Shown here: positions 58,501 through 64,000 of the stretch, one piece after another | Numbering within the stretch: the stretch's first letter is position 1 | Layout of the letters: every line of letters starts with the position of its first letter | NCBI GenBank assembly: GCA_946894095.1 | Contig: OX335645.2 | Coordinates: 11,431,001 to 11,495,000 of the forward strand | Direction of reading: 5' to 3' | Length of the DNA stretch: 64,000 bases | Source of the DNA: Incurvaria masculella | Lineage: Eukaryota > Arthropoda > Insecta > Lepidoptera > Incurvariidae | Notes under the pieces: model-generated | Told to the model about the DNA's origin: nothing | The model's database searches: none | The model's input: the letters and a program-made list of their open reading frames with translations, nothing else | Position numbers and translations under genes: made by a program

Positions 58501-61500
58501 TGCCCCAGTCATGGGCATGCAGCGTTGCGTGACGCCTTAATATGTTGAAGAATGATCGCTTGTGTTTAGCATGAAGTCAGCTGGCCGCGCAACACACGCC
58601 GTGCAGTAGTGACAGAAGAAATGGGCGCAAGGGTCGAAACTACTCAGGTGGGCGACGTGATGTTACTGTATGGCAGAAACTGGGCGCGATCGCGACTGCC
58701 TTCGCGCAGCGCTCTCATGTGTCTTGCTCCGCGCCCCTAGGCTCCCTGCCTAGGCCGACGTTCGTCGGTTGGAAATTATGGTGGCATCTTTTTGTCGGTG
58801 CGTGTACGCTGACAGTACGGCCGTTGAAGCGGTTGGCTTTGATCCAAAAACTGTTAGAATATGGCGCAGTAAGAGGTTTTAACAGAATTTAAATATACTG
58901 GACCCAATATATAAAAAGAACAGAAATTAAATCGTGTCTGACATCACAAAGTACTACCTTTCGTTAGTCTCAGTTTATCTTTCTCTTACGACTATATATC
59001 TCAGCATCAATGTGTCATTAGGCACTATGCGCAACACTAAAGTCAACATTTTTCTTGACCTCTTTACAATACTTTTCAATCAAGAAGACAGGGATCCTAA
59101 ATGTGCATCTACAAATGATACACGATTATTTTAATGTTTTTCCCCATTTCTGTTTTTGTGAGATTGTGAGAAAATACCACCATAAAAAACCCAAATGATG
59201 ACGAATTTCTGAAGGTTGACAACAACACTTGGAGTGAAAGAATGCAAATATGTCACTCTTACCTGATCTCTAAAACTAATCAGACCCAAATTGTACACAT
59301 TGTCCACTTCGTTTTGCTGCACATAGACACGGTCCATGTACATGAGTATATCACGGATCATAACCATGCTGGTCTGGTGGTCCGTCCATGCACTGTTCAA
59401 TGTTTGAAGGAATCCATTATGGAGGGAGTGGAGCACGTCTTCTCGCACCTAGAAATAAGAAACAATAAAGTGAGAGACTCTATTGAGTTGACATTATGAG
59501 TCCTGCACTCAACACATCAAAGTATTGTAATGAACCTTGAATGATAGAAATAATGATTAAATAATTCATTGCAGATATTGCTAAGTTATTCTGGAAAGTT
59601 CAATCCATTAAAAACTCTTTAAATTTAAATGTGTAAACCAGAATGAAAATAAAAGCCATCACACATGAGTTTCATTATATTAATGTAAAAAATTACCTTA
59701 TTCTCCAAATGCTGAGTGACCACTTCCTTCAAGCCGGTATAGAGTCGCTCTCCATGCTTGTGCAGAACCATGGTGTATGCGTTCCTGTACAACTCCTCGA
59801 ACGACAGACCAGAGTTGTTCTTCTTTTGTATCTCTTGAATTGCATTTTTTAGGAGACTCCATATACTCTCCACATACTTTTCATCCATGGTCATCTATAA
59901 AAAGAATAATCATGCAGATACGTAACAGAATATGGCCTCACCATGGTTTCGTTCTTAACAATTATGGATGATTTTGATGTGATGAGATGACAGAAATCAT
60001 AATAATAGGTGAACTTTGTACATTCACATACCCATGCATCTGGATACATTCGATAACATGGTTGGGAAAAATTCCATACTAGAAAATTTCTTGTCATGTT
60101 TCTGGTTACTAACTAATAAAATTTGACCAATAGATCAAAACATCATTTATTAAAATAAAATAGTTTAACATCTTGATACAGTTTGATAGACAACATTTTA
60201 GCTGTCAAACTGTACATTAGACATGAAAAAATATTTTTAGTCATGTCATTTTAAGTGATTCATGCCAGTAAGTAAATTGTGTTGAATAATTTCCACAGAA
60301 ACAGGTTCAATTTGGACAAAGCTATCAATTTGAGCTTCTCCTCGCTAAGCTTGCCTTGATTGTTTTCATGTTTCATGCCACATTGTGGCAAATTGCTATA
60401 CATAAGATGTTGTACAATCCTCGTAAACAAATTAACGTAAAAATGTGAACACATAATTTTAGGGTTGATTCAGTATCAAAAAGAACTTACTAAGAGAGCA
60501 TTTGAAATTTATTTCCTTTAAAATTTTTGGAAATTTAAAGATTCAATTATTCCCAGTCGTTGAAATAACTTATTAAGAGGAAACTTTAAATTATTTGTAA
60601 TGGGTTTTTTTAAGAAGTATTTTTTCAAAATGCAGTGTTGTAGAAACTCCTTGTTCTGAAGATCCAGGACCCAGGCCCAATTCCCTCTTAACTGATGTTC
60701 AGTTGAGATGTAAGAACAAATCTGCATGTCATGTTCAGAGACCCATTCGCACCAAAGACGTTCACATTTAACCCCTTCCGCTGGGGCGTATTTAGTATGC
60801 AACTCAATCCAGGCCGGGAGCCCTACTACGAGCGCTATCGCGTACACGCTATCAAGAAGGCGATATCGCCTGTCAAAAATATTTGACGTTTGAAATTTTG
60901 AGCGTTTGACAGATGGTATCGAGAGCGCTTTCGATACCAACTGTCAAACCCATACAATATTTTTGACAGGCGATATCGCCTTCTCGATAGCGCTTACTCG
61001 ACTGCGTTCGTAGTAAGAGGCCAGACCTTACTCTGACCTGAAGCGAAGATGGGAGTTCGGCATGTTAGTGCGCCGGCTAGGTTGACTACAATATGAAGTG
61101 GAGACCGATGGGGGAACCTTGTGGGGCAGGCATCTGGAGCAGTTGCTGCCGGCACCAGGAGTGCCACCAACAAGCGAGACTCGTGAAGTTGTAGGAAATC
61201 TCACCTATCTTCCCATATTCAGTAAAATGTCCTTAAATAATGTATTCATTGATATGTACGAAATGTTGCTAAATAGTGAAATAGAACGTACCTAATAATG
61301 TGGAAAGTTTTATGTAAAGTATAAAACTATGTTTACAAATCCTCTACAAATCAGTATACACAAGAAAAGTTAAGGATGTTCCGACCCATACAAAGTTTTT
61401 TTTTACACAGAACGCAAAAAGTATTGCACTTTAAGGCACGAATTTGTCAAAAATATTAAATATAGCCATAGTAGTTGCAGCGAAAACATATCCACAATTT

Positions 61501-62164
61501 CAGGTTTAATGGTTTCGTTGTAGTTGCCGATTAGAAGTTTTACACCGTTAGATGGCGCTGTTAAATAAAAATCGTATTAAAATAAATTGTAACAAAACCA
61601 ATTATCCTGAAATTGTGAAATTGTTTTCGCTGCAAGTAAAATGACTATATTAAACTTTTATTATTTATTCGTGGCTTAAAGTGCCACACTTTTTGCGTTA
61701 TGTGTGCAAACAACTTTATATGGGTCGGAACAGCCTTAAAGGAAAACAGGCTAATTACAAAGAGCAAAACATTTTCGATATCAATATATCTACCTACGGA
61801 CTGAAAAATACCTTTGTTTAGTCAAAGCGTCACGGCATTATTAATAGCAACTAATTCGATAAGTTTGGTAAATCGCCTTGTGGTCTAGATCGAAGGGGAT
61901 AATTACTTCGTGCTTGAGTATACACATGCATTTGTCACTATACAAATCATTTACATACAATCATTATTACGAGTAAATAAAGTACATATAGAACTTGGTG
62001 ACTATTTTCACACCCGAAATAGACATTTCAAGGTCGTACCTTCGGCCAACTTCCTACAGATACCAACAGGTCATCGAACATAAGCAAATCAATCAAGTTT
62101 TACTCACAGGAAAGGCCCGGATCCTCATCTTGGCCCCCTCCTTTTTCGGGATGGCGCTTTTCAT
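43367..62164 (-). CDS. Cul3: Cullin-3, complete (779 residues, 14 coding exons)
   Basis: Scaffold of BTB-CUL3-RBX1 E3 ubiquitin ligases (KEAP1, KLHL, SPOP-type substrate adaptors). Exons, 5' to 3': 62164-62108, 59894-59697, 59448-59263, 57837-57634, 54680-54501, 53882-53688, 52601-52425, 51490-51320, 48609-48502, 47899-47775, 47069-46793, 45668-45499, 44743-44605, 43519-43367. The total is 2,340 nt with consistent phases. The N-terminus reads [22 protein letters not shown], as in animal CUL3. Cullin repeats include [20 protein letters not shown] and [12 protein letters not shown]. The cullin homology domain has [20 protein letters not shown] and [15 protein letters not shown]. The neddylation lysine is K723 in [11 protein letters not shown]. 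The winged helix ends [18 protein letters not shown]. It is slightly longer than human (768) because of an Ala/Pro/Ser-rich insertion in exon 11. The introns are full of repeats. Confidence 0.95.
43680..44030 (+). mobile_element. tRNA-derived SINE, full-length-like copy (Cul3 intron 13)
   Basis: The head GTCAGCCTCGGTAGCCTAGT looks like a Pol III A box and the segment near GGTTCTAGATGGG and GGTTCGGATTCC like a B box. The body (TAGGTTCCCTTCTTACTTAC, GTTGGTACCATCGCATTG, GCACCTAGTTCCCATGTG) and the end (TTAGCATCCATGTCCAGTT) define a family seen seven more times here. Confidence 0.68.
44605..44743 (-). CDS. Cul3: Cul3 coding exon 13 (neddylation site)
   Basis: Residues 683-729: [20 protein letters not shown] through KARKKMA. 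IVRIMK carries the NEDD8 acceptor lysine K723, equivalent to K712 of human CUL3. The exon has no internal start and is easily missed. Confidence 0.93.
45499..45668 (-). CDS. Cul3: Cul3 coding exon 12
   Basis: Residues 627-683: [20 protein letters not shown] through FTSKLH. This is the winged-helix A region of the cullin homology domain. Donor ATAG|GTTAGT. Confidence 0.94.
45774..46030 (-). mobile_element. LINE (CR1/Jockey-like) C-terminal fragment (Cul3 intron 11)
   Basis: [37 protein letters not shown] matches the end of reverse transcriptases of the 'RSFFPRTVRLWNELP..VF...Y.L..FK..V..HL' type. Open but lacks everything upstream. Confidence 0.65.
46270..46757 (-). mobile_element. 'GCCCGTCCCGGC'-type repeat, reversed (Cul3 intron 11)
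   Basis: Ends CGTGCGAATCTAGGCCGGGT-CACTAG on the plus strand, the reverse of the family start. Two internal copies of TTTTCAGGCAATCTT follow each other about 110 bp apart. Confidence 0.55.
46793..47069 (-). CDS. Cul3: Cul3 coding exon 11 (with Ala/Pro/Ser-rich insertion)
   Basis: Residues 534-626. Conserved ends [20 protein letters not shown] and [19 protein letters not shown] surround about 40 residues of Ala, Pro and Ser (for example [20 protein letters not shown]), where vertebrate CUL3 has a shorter Gly/Ser loop. Donor GAG|GTTCGT is unusual. Confidence 0.92.
47775..47899 (-). CDS. Cul3: Cul3 coding exon 10
   Basis: Residues 493-534: [20 protein letters not shown] through [14 protein letters not shown] and CNVPPAPR are cullin-3 landmarks. 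Donor GGAG|GTAAGT. Confidence 0.94.
48502..48609 (-). CDS. Cul3: Cul3 coding exon 9
   Basis: Residues 457-492: [20 protein letters not shown] through YVVSSG. Acceptor CTTCAG, donor GGG|GTGAGT. Confidence 0.93.
48772..48968 (+). repeat. Dispersed MITE-like repeat, family E copy 2 (Cul3 intron 8)
   Basis: GCGAACTAACAATTGCGAGT...GTAAATGCTAATTTAGGTGA-GCACTCAGACTACACATAC. Confidence 0.5.
49768..49990. repeat. Two-copy tandem duplication, about 110 bp (Cul3 intron 8)
   Basis: TTTCAATGAGGTTTCTGATT...GGCAATGCATATACTTCG...CTGGATCTTCATAAAAT is repeated at 49,884 as TTTGAATGAGGTTTCTGATT...GGCAATGTGTGTAATTC...CTGGATCTTCGTAAAAT. Confidence 0.75.
50401..50444. repeat. Perfect 20-bp hairpin (Cul3 intron 8)
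   Basis: CTTCAAGAGATGAAGATGAT, a 4-nt loop (GAGT), then the exact reverse complement. No longer structure extends beyond it. Confidence 0.8.
50885..51095 (+). mobile_element. 'GGTTCCGTAC' element, 3' part (Cul3 intron 8)
   Basis: GCAGCTATAACAACAAATAG...GTGTTAAATCTTGTACGATC...CGGAACCCTTCGCGTGCG...CTTGACCGG matches the right two thirds of the 15.4-kb copy. Confidence 0.65.
51320..51490 (-). CDS. Cul3: Cul3 coding exon 8 (cullin homology domain)
   Basis: Residues 400-456: [20 protein letters not shown] through [21 protein letters not shown] is the cullin signature that contributes to RBX1 binding. Confidence 0.95.
51640..51865. mobile_element. Foldback MITE, family A copy 2 (Cul3 intron 7)
   Basis: Same arms as copy 1 (GTTACGGCTTTTCACGCGGC and GCTCGAAACGTCGGAGAATG) with a shortened centre. 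Ends GACAGTGGTAATCTCAAAAG. Confidence 0.75.
52425..52601 (-). CDS. Cul3: Cul3 coding exon 7
   Basis: Residues 341-399: [20 protein letters not shown] through KLKKGVKG. Acceptor TTTTTCAG, donor GGA|GTAAGT. Confidence 0.95.
52990..53160 (+). mobile_element. LINE reverse-transcriptase remnant with internal deletion (Cul3 intron 6)
   Basis: [34 protein letters not shown] is the palm-end block 'L..YK..VRP.LEYG..VW.P'. It is joined directly to [13 protein letters not shown], the usual extreme C-terminus, so the part between was lost. Confidence 0.65.
53355..53625. repeat. 80-bp tandem repeat, about 3.3 copies (Cul3 intron 6)
   Basis: The unit runs CAGAAATAACAAAAGAAA...TTATTATTCAGGAAG-AAGATGAGGAATTTC, with starts at 53355, 53435 and 53515 and a partial copy from 53595. 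It ends about 60 bp from the donor of Cul3 exon 6. Confidence 0.85.
53688..53882 (-). CDS. Cul3: Cul3 coding exon 6
   Basis: Residues 276-340: [20 protein letters not shown] through AIAYVQ. The donor CAG|GTGCCT is weak and lies about 65 bp from an 80-bp tandem repeat. Confidence 0.93.
54501..54680 (-). CDS. Cul3: Cul3 coding exon 5
   Basis: Residues 216-275: [20 protein letters not shown] through MKTIVE. Very GC-rich third positions compared with its introns. The donor GAG|GTGCCG is non-optimal. Confidence 0.95.
54777..55211 (-). mobile_element. TTAA element related to the 0.94-kb palindrome (Cul3 intron 4)
   Basis: TTAA at both ends (TTAAGGTGGGTCTTCCCGCT ... GGGAAGGGCCATCTTAA). It contains AACGTGGAAAGAAGATCATG, which matches the right part of the 26.5-kb copy in reverse. 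Confidence 0.68.
56037..56906. mobile_element. 0.87-kb element with about 30-bp terminal inverted repeats (Cul3 intron 4)
   Basis: GGTTCAATAAAGAAACTATA...GAAATGGC at the left returns as GCCATTTCTATATAGTTTCT...GAACTGG at the right. The interior has one 125-codon open frame from 56438 that I do not recognise. Confidence 0.5.
57634..57837 (-). CDS. Cul3: Cul3 coding exon 4
   Basis: Residues 148-215: [20 protein letters not shown] through SADFYK. The upstream intron holds a 1.15-kb inverted-repeat element starting about 15 bp from the acceptor. Confidence 0.95.
57853..59005. mobile_element. 1.15-kb inverted-repeat element, family B (Cul3 intron 3)
   Basis: Left end AATAGTCATAACAGAAACTA...GTGACGTCACTTTG and right end GACATCACAAAGTACTACC...TTACGACTATATATCTCAG are inverted copies of about 65-70 bp. 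The unrelated interior (about 57960-58925), with a GC-richer stretch near 58440-58800, encodes no protein I recognise. Confidence 0.6.
59263..59448 (-). CDS. Cul3: Cul3 coding exon 3
   Basis: Residues 86-147: [20 protein letters not shown] through LGLISFRDQ. Includes the H5 region [12 protein letters not shown], part of the BTB-binding surface. Confidence 0.95.
59697..59894 (-). CDS. Cul3: Cul3 coding exon 2
   Basis: Residues 20-85: [20 protein letters not shown] onward, containing helix H2 of cullin repeat 1 that contacts BTB adaptors. Acceptor TATAG, donor AAG|GTAATT. Confidence 0.95.
60822..61020. mobile_element. Foldback MITE, about 200 bp (Cul3 intron 1)
   Basis: Arms CCTACTACGAGCGCTATCGC...AAGGCGATATCGCCTGTCAA and TTGACAGGCGATATCGCCTT...CTCGATAGCGCTTACTCG. 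Confidence 0.68.
61372..61738. mobile_element. Foldback MITE, about 370 bp (Cul3 intron 1)
   Basis: Arms AAGGATGTTCCGACCCATAC...CGCAAAAAGTATTGCACTTT and AAGTGCCACACTTTTTGCG...TATGGGTCGGAACAGCCTT, with paired inner blocks (GCAGCGAAAACATATCCACA / GAAATTGTTTTCGCTGC). Confidence 0.7.
62108..62164 (-). CDS. Cul3: Cul3 coding exon 1 (start codon)
   Basis: Residues 1-19: [19 protein letters not shown], then the donor GTGAGT. 'KMRIRAFP' is shared with vertebrate CUL3, which fixes the start exon even though it lies 2.2 kb upstream of the next one. Confidence 0.9.
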
Positions 62165-64000
62165 GATGCTTCTTGTTTTGACAGCTTTACACAAATCGGT
62201 TGATTCTCGCACGCTGTACTCTTTTCTTTAGTGGCGGCGCCTTCGGTCATGGTCCACAGTCAGCATCTCCCCAGTTCTGCAAATCAGGAAACAAGCCGCG
62301 TTTACAAAGCAGGTCGACGGGAACCAGTTCCCAACGAGGCTTTTTTATGAAGATTGTCAAACCTATTTTTACAAGCGTGGTGTTTCCTTCGGGTCGACGT
62401 AAGTTGGCGTTACAACTCACGACCCCAGCGAGCAAGTACTGTGAGGTCTTCAGCCCCGTGCGCCTCACTCCATGCTGTACAAGAGTAAGTACAACAAAAT
62501 AATGTTTAGAAGGCTGAAATTTGGGCAGAGGCGTTTGGGTTCGTTTACGTCACTGACCGTCGGTCGGCGACAATAGAGGCGTGTTGTATTAGGGATCCGT
62601 CACGTAAATCGGTGATTTGGAGTTGCCACTGCTACAATCAAAAGGTAAAGGAGACAATAATGTCAGGTAGCTAAAGTAGACCGAATAACTAACACTGCAC
62701 GGAATATGGTTGATTTCATAGAATGGAAAGGTAAGGGCTACCATGTATCCACCTATTTTCTTTATACTGTTCAATGTGGCCAAGGCCTTATTCTGTGCCA
62801 AGGCCGTGGTCCGATTTGCATTGACAGTGATCACGAATATATTTTATTTATAAGGCGGCAAAACGGGTGTACATACATATATATTTATTAAAAATGGTTT
62901 GCCGACAGGCTACACAACAGAACATACATATGTACAAATACATATGTACTTGGTTACAAAAATAATATTAACAAAATGAGCTAAATATACAGACAGCAAA
63001 ATGACTCACAAATACATTCGTAACACAGACACCTACATCACATAAGTTTACGATGGAGCTGTAAAAAAAAAGATATCAAAATAAAATACTCAAGAAATTT
63101 TCAACAATTATTTAAATAGCGCATTGCCTTGGCAATTCAGAGAGGCAACGCAGCCAGCGTTTTGGGTACAGCGGGTGATTCCGCCGAACTGAATGAAATC
63201 TATTATTTATTTTAGTCTATAAGATAATTTAAGTTTTGTCTGTATTATAATAATTTATATTATCTGATAAATATATAACAGAATATCAATAAAAAAAAAC
63301 GTAAAACATTTAAACAAATAATATATTCTTTATTTATAAGAGGAATCAGGGAAAAAAAACAATACAAGATTACCAAAAATGAAATGAAATAGCAAGAAAA
63401 AGTTAAGACAAAAAACAGTAGATGAAATAAACATATTTTTTGAAAATAAAAACTATTTAGATTGTTATATTCATGTAAACACATTCGCGAATACTGTAAT
63501 ATTTGTGAAAAAAATCTGACCCTATGTGAGCGTGCTTACGGTACTCACGAAATAACCTCAAAATAGTGTCTGTAGTTTCTTCAAAAACAAAGAATTTTCA
63601 CCAAGTGCTGATTTATTTTATTCGACACTTCAGTCAGTCAGCGTACATATGCCTCTCCATTGTTTTCCAGTCTTCTCAGCGGCGCAACAGTAGGCAACTC
63701 AAAACTACGGCAAAAGGTATATGATATATAGTAATCGATGCTATGAAGCGCTCACATGTAGCGGGAGGAGGGGATAGCACTGCCCGCACGGTTTGTGGTA
63801 GGATGCCCCGCCTGAAAACCGGTCAGCGGGGGAAGGGGCACGCCACGTGTGCAAAACAACCCCGACCGTAAGGTGCTACTGGACTTATGTCGTCGATGGT
63901 ACAATATTATGGCGGAGGCACTTTCTACCAGTTTATCTTTGGGTATCGTGAGTAGTAGTGCGAGTAGTAATTACGGAGACAATGGCTTAACATAATTCCT
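62165..64000. other. Region upstream of Cul3
   Basis: Contains the Cul3 5' UTR and presumably its promoter. 62,200-62,500 is open in several frames and has a strong plus-strand donor (ACAAGA|GTAAGTAC at about 62,488). After 62,500 the DNA is AT-rich with no coding signal apart from an RTE remnant at 63,630. A GC-richer stretch from 63,750 runs to the edge and is not identified. Confidence 0.4.
63628..63695 (-). mobile_element. RTE-like LINE tail remnant
   Basis: CAGTCAGTCAGCGTACATAT GCCTCTCCATTG is the reverse complement of the RTE tail (…GGAGAGGCGTATGTCC…CACGCTGACTGACTG) at 17,640-17,690. Degenerate. Confidence 0.55.

Overview
The window is genomic DNA from an insect, most likely a moth or butterfly (Lepidoptera). 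It has spliced genes with GT-AG introns, AT-rich introns, and a dense load of short repeats of types familiar from lepidopteran genomes: the 'GGTTCCGTAC' element, the 'GCCCGTCCCGGCTTTGCACG' element, tRNA-headed SINEs, RTE-like LINE tails and TTAA-flanked MITEs. No prokaryotic gene, CRISPR array, rRNA or functional tRNA was seen.

Left part (about 1-23,300, minus strand): the 5' three quarters of an ATM/tefu checkpoint kinase gene. I joined 22 coding exons whose splice phases all agree. They encode the first 2,190 residues: the TAN motif, the long helical solenoid and the start of the FAT domain. The rest of FAT, the PI3K-like kinase domain and FATC lie beyond the left edge.

Middle (about 25,900-41,910, plus strand): first comes a small, unrecognised gene predicted to encode a secreted protein of about 157 residues with a polybasic site and a glycine-rich hydrophobic C-terminus. 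Next come two ciliary transition-zone genes, B9D2 and Tectonic. They sit head to tail so closely that the B9D2 stop codon and the Tectonic start codon are 16 nt apart in the same exon. This is a strong candidate for a two-cistron mRNA that makes two partners of one ciliary complex (MKS/B9 module). The first coding exon of B9D2 is not securely located.

Right part (about 43,370-62,160, minus strand): a complete Cullin-3 gene (14 coding exons, 779 residues), the scaffold of BTB-CUL3-RBX1 ubiquitin ligases. It has a lineage-specific Ala/Pro/Ser-rich insertion, and decayed tandem copies of its last exon lie just downstream. Cul3 and Tectonic are convergent. ATM and the secreted-protein gene are divergent.

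Introns and spacers hold many mobile-element remnants: a twin pair of 479-bp TTAA elements in opposite orientation, a 0.94-kb palindromic TTAA element sharing a TTAA with one twin, at least three foldback families, a tRNA-derived SINE family with about eight copies, three RTE tails, and fragments of LINEs of two other kinds. All protein identifications rest on recognising family motifs by eye. No database search or alignment was run.
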